DNA of 62,008 nucleotides from Syntrophaceae bacterium UBA6078 (GTDB taxonomy: Bacteria; Desulfobacterota; Syntrophia; Syntrophales; UBA2210): NCBI GenBank assembly GCA_002428735.1, contig DIXO01000021.1, positions 1 to 62,008 on the forward strand, given 5' to 3'. The position numbers were made by a program, and so were the translations under genes. How positions within the stretch are numbered: position 1 is the first letter of the stretch; each line of letters begins with the position of its first letter. The notes below the pieces were generated by a model. That model had not been told where the DNA came from, made no database searches, and saw only the letters and a list, made by a program, of their open reading frames with translations. Shown here in pieces: positions 1 through 7,984 of the stretch.

Positions 1-115
1 GTCAAGCATGTCCGAGGCCCAAAAGCGATGAACCACAATATATAGGGGTACGCTTAGTCATATGGATACCCCAGTTAGAATATATATGAAAATTCACGTG
101 GAGAGGAAGGCAACT

Positions 116-1816
116 ATGGAACAAAAAAAGAGAATCATTGTGATCGGTGGTTCAGCTGCGGGTCCCAAGGCCGCCGCCAAGGCGCGGAGGTTGGATTACC
201 ATGCCGACATTGTCATCCTGCAGAAGGATCCCGATCTGTCCATGGCCTCCTGCGGATACCCCTATTATGTCGGGGGCTATTTTGATGACCGGAATATGCT
301 CCTGTGTACGGGGACAGGGGTGACGCGGAACCCCCTATTCTATCTCAACGCCAAGGGGATCGAAGCGCGGACCAACACGGAGGTGACTGCGATCGAGCGG
401 AAGGCCAGGATCGTTGCCTGCACAAATCTCCTTACGGGGGAGACGGAAACGCTTGGGTATGACAAACTGATTATCGCCACGGGTGCCATCCCCCGGATAC
501 CCCCCGTGCCGGGAGCCGACCTTGACGGAGTGACCACGCTCCAGTCGATGAAGGATGCCGATTTCCTGCGCAAGGTTCGGGATGAGGGAAAAATCAAAAA
601 GGCTGTCGTCATCGGGGGCGGTCTGATCGGGATCGAGACCTGCGAGGCGCTCCAACTGGCGGGCATCGATATCACGGTCATCGAACTGCTTCCCCAGCTC
701 TTGACCTTTCTCGACTGGGAGCTCGCCAAACTGGTCGAAAATCACGTGAAAGGGAAATCGGCGAATATTATCACCGATAACGGGATCATCGAATTTCTGG
801 GCAACGAGGGCACACTGACCGGGGTGAAGCTCCAGAATGGAGCTGAACTGGACTGCGAACTGGCCGTCGTCGCCATCGGTGTAACCCCCAACGTTCGTCT
901 CGCGAAGGAGACGGGAATCAAAATAGGCGAGTTGGGCGGAATCGAGGTCAATGAGTATATGCAGACTTCCGATGAAAACATTTACGCCGTGGGGGACTGC
1001 GTCGAATCGCTCAACCGGATAACGGGGAGAAAGGTCCTGGCACCCTATGGAGACCTCGCCAACCTGCAGGGGCGCGTCGCCGGAGAGAATGCGGCGGCAG
1101 GAAACAGCGTGACCTTCCCGGGGACCATCCAGACGGGTATATGCAAGGTCTTCGATTATGCCGCCGGTTCCACCGGCCTTTCCGAAACCATGGCACACAG
1201 ACTGGGCTACAATGATATCATCACGGTGGTCAACGCGAGTCCCGACAAGCCCGGTTTCATGGAAGGGCTTCTTCTGGTCACCAAATTGGTTGCGGACCGG
1301 AAGACCGGCAAGGTCCTCGGGGCTCAGTGCGTCGGCCCCGGAAACGTAAGCAAACAGATTGCCCAGTGGGCTATGGCGATCCAGGGGGGGCTATGTGTCG
1401 AGGATATTGTCAATTCAGACCTCCCCTATGCGCCTCCTTTCTCTCTTGCCATCGATCATTTTATCGCGACGGCCCATATCATGCAGAACAAGATGAAGGG
1501 GCGCATGAAGGGGATCTCAACTGTGCAGGTCAAAAAGAAACTGGAGAACCACGAGACCCCCTTTCTCCTGGATGTCAGAGGTCCCGATGAATATGAAGCG
1601 ACCCGTCTGGGGATCGGTGAAGCGCTGATCCCCCTCGGCGCACTGCGCAAGCGGTTGCATGAGCTTCCCGAGGACAAGGAGCGGGAGATCATCTGCTTCT
1701 GCAAGATATCCCTCAGGGGATATGAGGCGGCCCTCGTCCTTGAGGCAAACGGATGGAAGAATGTCAAGGTTATGGAAGGCGGCATTATGGCGTGGCCGTA
1801 CACGCGTGAAAAATAG
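116..1816 (+). CDS. CoA-disulfide reductase-like flavoprotein with C-terminal rhodanese domain
   Basis: Predicted cytosolic FAD/NAD(P)H-dependent pyridine-nucleotide disulfide oxidoreductase of 566 aa. The N-terminal FAD-binding motif GGSAAG (about residue 10) is followed by SMASCGYPYYVGG, which matches the single redox-cysteine signature of CoA-disulfide/persulfide reductases. A second dinucleotide fold (GGGLIGIE) lies mid-protein and a second FAD motif (YAVGDC) near residue 300. The last ~100 residues form a rhodanese domain whose active loop reads CKISLR. Family knowledge: such fusions reduce CoA disulfides or persulfides and move sulfane sulfur. I chose the ATG at 116 because GAGAGGAAGG lies just upstream; an in-frame ATG at 62 has no such site. 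The rhodanese loop lacks the usual glycine (CxxGxR), so sulfur-transfer activity is less certain. Upstream (1-115) I see only a weak hairpin. Confidence 0.85.
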   Translation: MEQKKRIIVIGGSAAGPKAAAKARRLDYHADIVILQKDPDLSMASCGYPYYVGGYFDDRNMLLCTGTGVTRNPLFYLNAKGIEARTNTEVTAIERKARIVACTNLLTGETETLGYDKLIIATGAIPRIPPVPGADLDGVTTLQSMKDADFLRKVRDEGKIKKAVVIGGGLIGIETCEALQLAGIDITVIELLPQLLTFLDWELAKLVENHVKGKSANIITDNGIIEFLGNEGTLTGVKLQNGAELDCELAVVAIGVTPNVRLAKETGIKIGELGGIEVNEYMQTSDENIYAVGDCVESLNRITGRKVLAPYGDLANLQGRVAGENAAAGNSVTFPGTIQTGICKVFDYAAGSTGLSETMAHRLGYNDIITVVNASPDKPGFMEGLLLVTKLVADRKTGKVLGAQCVGPGNVSKQIAQWAMAIQGGLCVEDIVNSDLPYAPPFSLAIDHFIATAHIMQNKMKGRMKGISTVQVKKKLENHETPFLLDVRGPDEYEATRLGIGEALIPLGALRKRLHELPEDKEREIICFCKISLRGYEAALVLEANGWKNVKVMEGGIMAWPYTREK

Positions 1817-1862
1817 GTGATGACCCGCCGGTGTTGACTGCTCACAGGGAGAGATCGAAAGT

Positions 1863-2678
1863 ATGAAGTGTCGGAAAGCAATCTCATTCTGTTTTCTGTG
1901 CGCCCTTTTTTTGATTGTGTCGTGCAGCACGGTCCCCATTACGGGGAGAACGCAGCTCAGCCTTGTCCCTCCGTCTAACATGCTCTCCATGAGCCTCCAG
2001 CAGTACGATCAGTTCCTGAAGGAGAATTCCGTCAGCACTGACACGGCATCGACGGCTCTGGTCAAGGGGGTGGGCGGCCGCATTCAGATGGCGGTAGAGC
2101 GTTACTTTATCGAACATGGGATGCGGAATGAACTGCAGAACTACGCCTGGGAGTTCAACCTCATTGAAAGCAAGGAGGTAAACGCCTGGTGCATGCCCGG
2201 TGGAAAAGTGGCGGTCTATACAGGGATACTTCCCGTCACCCAGGATGAAAACGGACTGGCCGTCGTCATGGGGCATGAGATTGCACATGCCGTTGCCGGC
2301 CACGGAGGTGAGCGCATGAGCCACCTTCTGGCGGTGCAGATGGGCGGCCTGGCCCTGGCAGTGGCGATGGCAGAAAAGCCGGAATCCTCCAGGAACCTGT
2401 GGTTCACCGCTTTCGGTCTGGGAGCCCAGGTGGGATTTATTCTCCCTTACAGCCGCGTTCAGGAGTACGAGGCTGACCGCCTGGGACTCATCTTCATGGC
2501 CATGGCCGGGTATGAACCCCGTCACGCCGTGACGCTGTGGGAGCGCATGGCGGCTCAGAAGGATGGAAAGAAGGCGCCCCCGGTCTTCCTGAGCACGCAC
2601 CCCACCGATGCGGCGCGTATCGCGTCCATCAAAAAAGCCCTTCCTGAGGCGATGCGGTACTACCGAAAACCGTCTTAG
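1863..2678 (+). CDS. M48-family zinc metalloprotease, lipoprotein
   Basis: A 271-aa secreted lipoprotein protease. The N-terminus is a signal peptide with a lipobox ending IVSC at residue ~21, so the mature protein is probably attached to a membrane facing the periplasm. The zinc site HEIAH (in MGHEIAHAVAGH) lies near residue 140, and a downstream EYEAD supplies the third ligand region (about residue 200). This layout is that of the LoiP/YcaL-type M48 proteases, which degrade misfolded envelope proteins. The gene follows the flavoprotein by 46 nt and is convergent with the PfpI-family gene; a shared terminator overlaps both stop codons. Length is normal for the short M48 lipoproteins. Confidence 0.88.
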   Translation: MKCRKAISFCFLCALFLIVSCSTVPITGRTQLSLVPPSNMLSMSLQQYDQFLKENSVSTDTASTALVKGVGGRIQMAVERYFIEHGMRNELQNYAWEFNLIESKEVNAWCMPGGKVAVYTGILPVTQDENGLAVVMGHEIAHAVAGHGGERMSHLLAVQMGGLALAVAMAEKPESSRNLWFTAFGLGAQVGFILPYSRVQEYEADRLGLIFMAMAGYEPRHAVTLWERMAAQKDGKKAPPVFLSTHPTDAARIASIKKALPEAMRYYRKPS

Positions 2679-2698
2679 AAGCAAATCAGGCGGTTTTT
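2665..2698. terminator. Bidirectional terminator between convergent genes
   Basis: An inverted repeat pairs GAAAACCGTC (2665-2674) with AGGCGGTTTTTTC (2688-2700); the stem has one G-T pair and is flanked by A and T runs, so it can work on both strands. It includes the M48 stop codon (2676-2678) and the PfpI stop (2686-2688) in its loop. No experimental support; read from sequence only. Confidence 0.55.
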
Positions 2699-3213
2699 TC
2701 AACACCGTCTATGACAGCCCTCATGAATGGAGGCAGATCGTCCGGTTTTCTCGCCGTTATGAGATTGCCGTCTACCACCACCTCTTCATCCATCCATTCG
2801 GCACCGGCATGAACCAGGTCGTCCTTGATGGAAAAAAACGAGGTGCAGCGTTTCCCCTTGAGGATATGAGTCGATGCCAGCATCCAGGGGGCGTGACAGA
2901 TGGCGGCCACGATCTTCCCCAAGCCGAACGCCTCCTCCACAAGCTTTACCATGGCCGTATTCCGCCGCATCAGATCAGGTGAATATCCGCCGGGAATGAC
3001 GATTCCTGAACAATCCTTTACATTCACCCTGTGTGCCGCCTCGTCCGCTACCGCCGGAATGCCGAGCTTGCTTTTGTATTCCCGGCCCTTATCGGGCGCA
3101 ACCACCACAACCTGAGCTCCCTCCTCCTTGAGCCGGAAGAAAGGGTACCAGAACTCATGTTCCTGGTACAGATCCTCCAGGAAGAGATAGACCCGCTTTC
3201 CCGTAAGTCTCAT
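2686..3213 (-). CDS. DJ-1/PfpI family protein
   Basis: A 175-aa single-domain protein of the class I glutamine amidotransferase-like superfamily. The nucleophile elbow AICHAPWML (about residue 105) carries the conserved cysteine, and an upstream glutamate (LFLEDLYQEHEF) fits the DJ-1/PfpI active site. Members act as deglycases, proteases or stress chaperones; which applies here cannot be told from sequence. The start ATG at 3213 has a strong AAGGAGGG site eight bases upstream. It is convergent with the M48 gene and divergent from hisF across 201 nt. Confidence 0.85.
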   Translation of the reverse strand: MRLTGKRVYLFLEDLYQEHEFWYPFFRLKEEGAQVVVVAPDKGREYKSKLGIPAVADEAAHRVNVKDCSGIVIPGGYSPDLMRRNTAMVKLVEEAFGLGKIVAAICHAPWMLASTHILKGKRCTSFFSIKDDLVHAGAEWMDEEVVVDGNLITARKPDDLPPFMRAVIDGVEKTA

Positions 3214-3414
3214 GGCTCCCTCCTTGATCTATGATTTTTGCGGACAATTGTACCATATTGGGTCGGTCACGTCAGGCAAAAACAGGATGCCATTCCCGTC
3301 CAAACGAGTGATGAAGGGAAATTTTTTTCACTTTGGCTTCACAGATGGTGGTCAAATCTGGTATGACAGTCACTCGAAAACGTGCGATGAAGGGATTCTG
3401 AAAGGAGAAGGTGT

Positions 3415-4182
3415 ATGGACGTGGTAAAGATCATGCCGTGCCTGGACATGAAGGATGGCCGGGTGGTGAAGGGAATTCACTTTGTTGAGCTCAGAGATGC
3501 GGGCGATCCTGTTGAAAATGCGGTTTTTTATCAAGAAGAGGGGGCCGATGAACTGGCCATGCTTGATATCGCGGCGACCGTTGAAAACCGAAAGACGCGG
3601 CTGGAGTGGATCAAAAAAGTTGCTGCGGTCATCAATATCCCGTTGACAGTCGGCGGGGGGATCGCGAGTCTGGAAGACATTGAGATGGTTCTTGATGCCG
3701 GGGCCGACAAGATCTCCATGAACAGCGCTGCGGTAAAAGATCCTGATCTGGTGAAGAGCGCATCGGATCGGTTCGGTGCCGGCACGGTGACCGTGGCGGT
3801 CGATGCCCGAAGAAACAAAGAAATGACTTCCGGGTTTGAACTGGTTGTCTCCGGGGGGACGAAACCGGTGGGCAGGGATGCCGTGACGTGGGCAAAACAG
3901 TGCCGCGATCTGGGGGTGGGAGCGATTCTCCCCACAAGCATGGATGGTGATGGTACGCGGGCGGGGTATGATCTTGCATTCACCCGGGCCATCGCGGACG
4001 CCGCGGCGGGTATCCCCGTTATCGCCTCTGGCGGGGCGGGCACCTTGGAACACTTCTACGACGGTGTCATCCAGGGAGGTGCCCGGGTCCTGCTCGCCGC
4101 CTCGGTCTTTCACTATCGAACCCTGAAAATCAGGGAGGTGAAGGAGTATCTGAAGAGCAAGGGACTTTCGGTTATTCTCTGA
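3415..4182 (+). CDS. hisF: Imidazole glycerol phosphate synthase subunit HisF (solitary copy)
   Basis: A 255-aa TIM-barrel cyclase. In histidine synthesis HisF uses ammonia from HisH to turn PRFAR into IGP and AICAR. Visible family motifs are the N-terminal catalytic aspartate in CLDMKDGRVVKG, the phosphate-binding VGGGI and ISMNSAA, the second catalytic aspartate in TSMDGDGTRAGYD, and ASGGAGT near the C-terminus. Start ATG 3415 follows AAAGGAG. No hisH, hisA or other his gene lies nearby, and some positions differ from common HisF (TSMDGDG rather than TSMDRDG), so this could be a paralogue serving another pathway. A 16-base imperfect direct repeat (3304-3319 and 3380-3395) lies upstream. Confidence 0.85.
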   Translation: MDVVKIMPCLDMKDGRVVKGIHFVELRDAGDPVENAVFYQEEGADELAMLDIAATVENRKTRLEWIKKVAAVINIPLTVGGGIASLEDIEMVLDAGADKISMNSAAVKDPDLVKSASDRFGAGTVTVAVDARRNKEMTSGFELVVSGGTKPVGRDAVTWAKQCRDLGVGAILPTSMDGDGTRAGYDLAFTRAIADAAAGIPVIASGGAGTLEHFYDGVIQGGARVLLAASVFHYRTLKIREVKEYLKSKGLSVIL

Positions 4183-4241
4183 AATTGATTCGAGAAAAGG
4201 ACGGATTCGTGATCCCGAGCCTTTCGTCTCAAATCATTTCA
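4180..4241. terminator. Bidirectional terminator overlapping hisF and SDR stop codons
   Basis: A long imperfect inverted repeat: 4180-4200 (TGAAATTGATTCGAGAAAAGG) pairs with 4220-4241 in segments of 6, 4, 4 and 5 bp around a 19-nt loop. It contains the hisF stop (4180-4182) and the SDR stop (4234-4236), the same arrangement as at 2665-2698. Strength is uncertain because the stem is interrupted and there is no pure T run. Confidence 0.45.
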
Positions 4242-5040
4242 CGAATTCAGGTGAGGCAACGGTACAGCCGCCATCCATGAGGATGGTCTCGCCCGTCGTG
4301 TAGCTTGAAGCGTCCGACGCCAGATAAATGACCGCCCCCACCATCTCGTCGGGTTCGCCGATTCTGCCGAGAGGAACATATCGTGCCATCTCGGCCTTTT
4401 CGGCCGTGGCCCGGTCCTCGGGGAGATGAAACCAGTGAGAGTCGAGCATCTTCGTACTCACCGGCCCCGGCGCGATGGCATTTACCCTGATATTAAACGG
4501 TGCCAGTTCGAGGGCCATTGATTTGGTGGCCATAATGACGGCGGCCTTTGAGATCGAATAGATCCCCACATAGGGCTCCGGTTTATACCCGTCCATCGAT
4601 GCCGTGTTGATGATGGATCCCTTTCCCTGATCCTTCATGATGCGCGCCGCGGCCTGGCTCATGAAGTAGAGACCCTTCAGGTTGAGGTTCATGATGGTGT
4701 CCCAGAGGCGCTCTTCATTATCCAGGATGGTTCCCATTCCCGGTGAACAGCCCGCGTTGTTGACCAGGATGTCGATCCGTCCGAATTCCTGCATGACCCC
4801 ATCGACCAGAGTCTTGATATTGTCCATCCTGCCCATGTGGGCAGCGATGGGCACGGCCTTTCTCCCCAGTTTCCCTATCTCAGCGGCGACCGTTTCCAGG
4901 TCCGGCAGTTTCCTGCTGGTGACGACGACATCGGCCCCGGCTTCCGCCAGACCGAGCGCGATTGCCCGTCCGATTCCTCTGCTCCCTCCGGTGACCACCG
5001 CCACCTTCCCTTCAAGAGAAAACCGCGATAAATCTGCCAT
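4234..5040 (-). CDS. Short-chain dehydrogenase/reductase (SDR)
   Basis: A 268-aa classical SDR. The cofactor motif TGGSRGIG lies near residue 17, followed by NNAG (about 92), the active-site serine in INTASMDG and the catalytic YSISK (about residue 160). The C-terminus has the usual PGPVSTKM and GGCTVASP segments. Family knowledge: cytosolic NAD(P)H-dependent oxidoreductases, often annotated as 3-oxoacyl-ACP reductases or sugar dehydrogenases; the substrate cannot be read from the sequence. A clear GGAGGG site precedes ATG 5040. It lies 128 nt downstream of the aminotransferase gene on the same strand and may be co-transcribed with it. Confidence 0.88.
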   Translation of the reverse strand: MADLSRFSLEGKVAVVTGGSRGIGRAIALGLAEAGADVVVTSRKLPDLETVAAEIGKLGRKAVPIAAHMGRMDNIKTLVDGVMQEFGRIDILVNNAGCSPGMGTILDNEERLWDTIMNLNLKGLYFMSQAAARIMKDQGKGSIINTASMDGYKPEPYVGIYSISKAAVIMATKSMALELAPFNIRVNAIAPGPVSTKMLDSHWFHLPEDRATAEKAEMARYVPLGRIGEPDEMVGAVIYLASDASSYTTGETILMDGGCTVASPEFVK

Positions 5041-5168
5041 GGTGTGCCCTCCATTTCATCGTATGGATGTGCCAGGTAATGATTTTGCGCCAGGCACGCA
5101 ATCTTCGCATCGCAATGCAGACAGAGGCGATACTCCCGATCACAGGCGAGAGAGATAATGCCATACCC

Positions 5169-6473
5169 TTACTTTGAAGATTCAACGTACTCCACAATCT
5201 TTTTAGCCACGATGTGAATTGTTTCCTCGAATTTGGTCTCGTCTTTTTCAAGCAGCGTTAGCCTGAAGCCGGGAAGAGCAGTAAAGAACGACGTCAACGG
5301 GACCACGCAGATCCCCGTGGAACCGAGGAGATAGTAGACGAACCGCTTGTCGTTCTCTATGTTGGCGTTTGTTATCTCTTCCACGTAGGCCTTTATGGGT
5401 GCGTTCTTGATGCGCAATTTCTGCTTGTCGTTGAGTACCGCCTCGTTAAAGGCGATGGTCATATAAAAGGCTCCGTTTGTCCGGTTCACAACAATATAGG
5501 GGACATCTTTGAGGATATTGTAGGCTATGTTGGAAAGTCTCTCGTAATGTCTGATCCTGGCATCCAGATAGTTCTGATACTCCGGATGGGTCATGATTTT
5601 CGGTATCGACATCTGGGGGAGTGTCGTGGAGCAGACCTCCGACATCTTCTGGGTCAGTATGGCGCCTATGTACCGCGCAAATATTTCGTCCTTGTCCGCA
5701 TTATACACCTCTATCCACCCGCATCGTGATCCGGGCCAGGGGAATTCTTTCGATATTCCTTTCATGCTCATCCCGGGGACGTCTCCAATGATATCAGAAA
5801 GAGGAAGCGTCTTGTGGCCGTTGTACAAAATATTCCGGTATGTCTCGTCGAAAATGAGGAAGAGGTCGTATTTGCGAGCGATCTCCACGATTTTTCTGAG
5901 GCTCTCTTCCGGATAGACAAATCCAGTGGGATTGTCGGGATTGATAACCAGGATGCCCACGATGCTGTCATGGCTCTTTACCTTCCGTTCGAGTTCGGCG
6001 ATATCCGGATGCCAGTTGTGGTAAGGGTTCATCCGGTACGTATTCGGCGGAAATGAGGCGTGATGAATCTCTGCCAGAAGGTGGGTGGAATACGTCGGCT
6101 CCGGCATGATGACGCGGGCGTCAATCCGGATGGAACTGTATGTCCTCGCGATGGCGTCGCCGAGACCGTTGAAGAAAATGATATCGTCCTTGCTGAGCTG
6201 GTATTTCCCCCGCTTGTTGACTTCCTCAGCAAGAAACTTCCTGGTCTCTTCCATTCCCTTGGTAGGCGAATAGGCGTACGAGATGTTATCGTTGATGAGC
6301 TCCGTCAGGGTCTCCTTCATCCAATCGGGGATCTTCTCCCCCTTGACGACCGGATCGCCAATGTTTTCCCAGATAACCTCAATTCCGTATTCCTTAAGTT
6401 TTTCCGCTATGTTGACGATGTTGCGTATCTCGTACGATATCCCCGTCCCGCTTTTTGCAATATCAAATCTCAT
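5169..6473 (-). CDS. Class I/II PLP-dependent aminotransferase
   Basis: A fold-type I aminotransferase of 434 aa. It has the substrate-side signature VINPDNPTGFVYP, a DETYRN motif before the cofactor lysine, and the PLP-binding lysine in SMKGISKEFPWPGSRCGW. This layout is that of AspC/alanine-type transaminases. The amino donor and product are not resolved. I chose ATG 6473 because AGAGG lies six bases upstream; the in-frame ATG at 6518 has no ribosome-binding site. It is transcribed away from the cobalamin riboswitch region and may share a short operon with the SDR gene. Confidence 0.82.
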   Translation of the reverse strand: MRFDIAKSGTGISYEIRNIVNIAEKLKEYGIEVIWENIGDPVVKGEKIPDWMKETLTELINDNISYAYSPTKGMEETRKFLAEEVNKRGKYQLSKDDIIFFNGLGDAIARTYSSIRIDARVIMPEPTYSTHLLAEIHHASFPPNTYRMNPYHNWHPDIAELERKVKSHDSIVGILVINPDNPTGFVYPEESLRKIVEIARKYDLFLIFDETYRNILYNGHKTLPLSDIIGDVPGMSMKGISKEFPWPGSRCGWIEVYNADKDEIFARYIGAILTQKMSEVCSTTLPQMSIPKIMTHPEYQNYLDARIRHYERLSNIAYNILKDVPYIVVNRTNGAFYMTIAFNEAVLNDKQKLRIKNAPIKAYVEEITNANIENDKRFVYYLLGSTGICVVPLTSFFTALPGFRLTLLEKDETKFEETIHIVAKKIVEYVESSK

Positions 6474-6629
6474 GGCCGCCTCTTTTCCAATGGTTGTGTG
6501 TCGAAGACCTTCCTTCATAATATAAGTTGTAAAAATATTCTACAAATAAATTTGATTCGCCGGAGTGCCTCCATATGATGTGTGCCAGAACGATATTCGG
6601 GACCCCGTTTGCTGTGGATAAAATCCCTC

Positions 6630-6659
6630 TTGACAGAGGTGCGAACCAAAGAGTATAGA
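6630..6659 (+). promoter_or_regulatory. Predicted sigma-70 promoter of the cobalamin-riboswitch transcript
   Basis: A perfect -35 TTGACA (6630-6635), an 18-bp spacer and a -10 TATAGA (6654-6659) put the transcript start about ten bases upstream of the riboswitch P1 stem. Position and direction fit the btuC transcript. Confidence 0.6.
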
Positions 6660-6676
6660 CCAAGGTACATCAATCA

Positions 6677-6821
6677 CGGGTGGATGTGAGGAAGAGGGGT
6701 GAAATGCCCCCGCTGCCCCGCAGCCGTGAAGGGAACGAACGCCTGATAACCACTGTCTGATACCGTTGAGATGGGAAGGTAGGCAAGTAGGTCGCCCGAA
6801 GCCGGAAGACCGGTCCACCCG
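6677..6821 (+). promoter_or_regulatory. Cobalamin riboswitch aptamer (btuC leader)
   Basis: Adenosylcobalamin-type aptamer. The P1 stem CGGGTGGA (6677-6684) pairs with TCCACCCG (6814-6821). Between them are the conserved elements GGGTGAAATGCCCCCGCTG with CCCCGC, ACCACTG, GGGAAGG and the B12-box-like GCCGGAAGACCGG. It lies upstream of btuC and should lower expression of the uptake genes when cobalamin is plentiful (family knowledge). The aptamer ends 135 nt before the btuC start, which leaves room for a large expression platform. Confidence 0.9.
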
Positions 6822-6956
6822 CAGATCCTCGAGGGAGGCATGTCGCGAAGTGAGATCCCAATACCACCACACTGAAAAATGGTTCGAGTGTTATGGTTCA
6901 CTGACCTGCCGCAGTCGCGATGAGGCCCTTCCCTCGTTTTGCTGCAGGAACGTGTC
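6822..6956 (+). promoter_or_regulatory. Structured leader between riboswitch and btuC (likely expression platform)
   Basis: The segment can fold into one long interrupted hairpin. CGAGGGA (6830-6836) pairs with TCCCTCG (6930-6936), GGC with GCC, TCGCGA (6843-6848) with TCGCGA (6915-6920), AGTGA with TCACT, and inner ACACT with AGTGT. The btuC ribosome site (AGGA, 6946-6949) lies ten bases beyond the base of the stem. I infer a role in switching; an antiterminator or anti-SD pairing partner was not identified with certainty. Confidence 0.4.
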
Positions 6957-7982
6957 ATGGAAAAGTCTGTCGTCACGCCATTAAAAATAGTCAGAGTCAG
7001 CACCATCCTCGCGATCCTCTTTTTGCTTGTGGGGGGTGTATCCGTTCTGACGGGAACCGCCGGTATCAGTGTATCCCGTGTAATGAGAGGGATACTGGCC
7101 CGATGGCATGAGGGATATCTCGCCCTTGACCCATCCGAAGAAACCATTCTTTTTTCCATCCGCCTGCCGAGAGTGATTTTTGCCGGGATCGTCGGTGCCG
7201 CCCTTTCCACCGCGGGGGTTGTTTTTCAGGGAATCCTCCGGAATCCCCTGGCGGATCCTTACATACTGGGGGTCTCCGGCGGTTCAGCCGTGGGCGCTAT
7301 CATCGGCATCCTCATCGGCGCGGGGGCAATCCCGTTCGGCATTCCCGCGCTTGCCTTCCTGGGAGCGGTCATGACGGTGTCGCTGGTCTTCGCGATAGGA
7401 CACCGGGACGGAGGGCTCGACTCTAATATCCTCCTCCTCGCCGGCGTTATCGTCAACGCCTTCTTTTCAGCCCTCATCATGTTCTTCATCGCTACCAGTT
7501 CCAGCGCTGATCTGCATACCATCACCTTCTGGCTCATGGGGGACATGGGCATGGCCGACGGAGGGAAAATAGTGATCATGGGTCTCCTCCTGGCAGCTGG
7601 TGCCGGTATTGTCTACTGCTACGCACGGCCGCTGAACCTGATCGTTGCCGGCGAGGAAACCGCCCTGCACCTCGGCGTGGATGTCAAAAGAACGAAGGTC
7701 ATCCTCTTTTTTGCCGGGTCCCTCATTACCGCCGCAGCCGTGTCATTTGCCGGGATGATCGGTTTTGTCGGTCTGGTCATCCCCCATATGATGCGGATGG
7801 TATTGGGGACGGATCACCGGCTGCTCCTTCCCGCATCCTTTCTCTTCGGCGCGTCTTTCATGGTGATAGCCGACACGGTGGCCCGGGTGGTACTTGCCGG
7901 GATGGAACTTCCGGTGGGGGTGATCACCGCGCTGTGCGGAGCTCCCTATTTTGTCTATCTCCTGCGAACAAGGAGGATGTGA
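6957..7982 (+). CDS. btuC: Vitamin B12 ABC transporter permease (BtuC-like, FecCD family)
   Basis: A 341-aa inner-membrane permease with about ten hydrophobic segments. FecCD-family features include RLPRVIFAGIVGAALSTAG, FQGILRNPLADPYILG, the ATPase-contact region GEETALHLGVDV and the C-terminal GFVGLVIPHMMR. Together with btuD and the BtuF-like protein it should carry corrinoids across the inner membrane. ATG 6957 is preferred over TTG 6939 because AGGA precedes it. It is the first gene after the first cobalamin riboswitch, which supports a corrinoid rather than siderophore substrate. Confidence 0.88.
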   Translation: MEKSVVTPLKIVRVSTILAILFLLVGGVSVLTGTAGISVSRVMRGILARWHEGYLALDPSEETILFSIRLPRVIFAGIVGAALSTAGVVFQGILRNPLADPYILGVSGGSAVGAIIGILIGAGAIPFGIPALAFLGAVMTVSLVFAIGHRDGGLDSNILLLAGVIVNAFFSALIMFFIATSSSADLHTITFWLMGDMGMADGGKIVIMGLLLAAGAGIVYCYARPLNLIVAGEETALHLGVDVKRTKVILFFAGSLITAAAVSFAGMIGFVGLVIPHMMRMVLGTDHRLLLPASFLFGASFMVIADTVARVVLAGMELPVGVITALCGAPYFVYLLRTRRM

Positions 7983-7984
7983 CG

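Noticed and set aside
1..115. Hairpin GGGGTA (45-50) / TACCCC (67-72) before the first gene
   Set aside because: Only six pairs with a 16-nt loop and no T run; not enough for a terminator or riboswitch.
335..1198. Long reading frame antisense to the CoA-disulfide reductase-like gene
   Set aside because: Its protein has no recognisable domain, and the opposite strand encodes a clear flavoprotein.
3304..3395. Direct repeat ACGWGYGATGAAGGGA, two copies
   Set aside because: Imperfect, only two copies, no partner regulator; may be chance.
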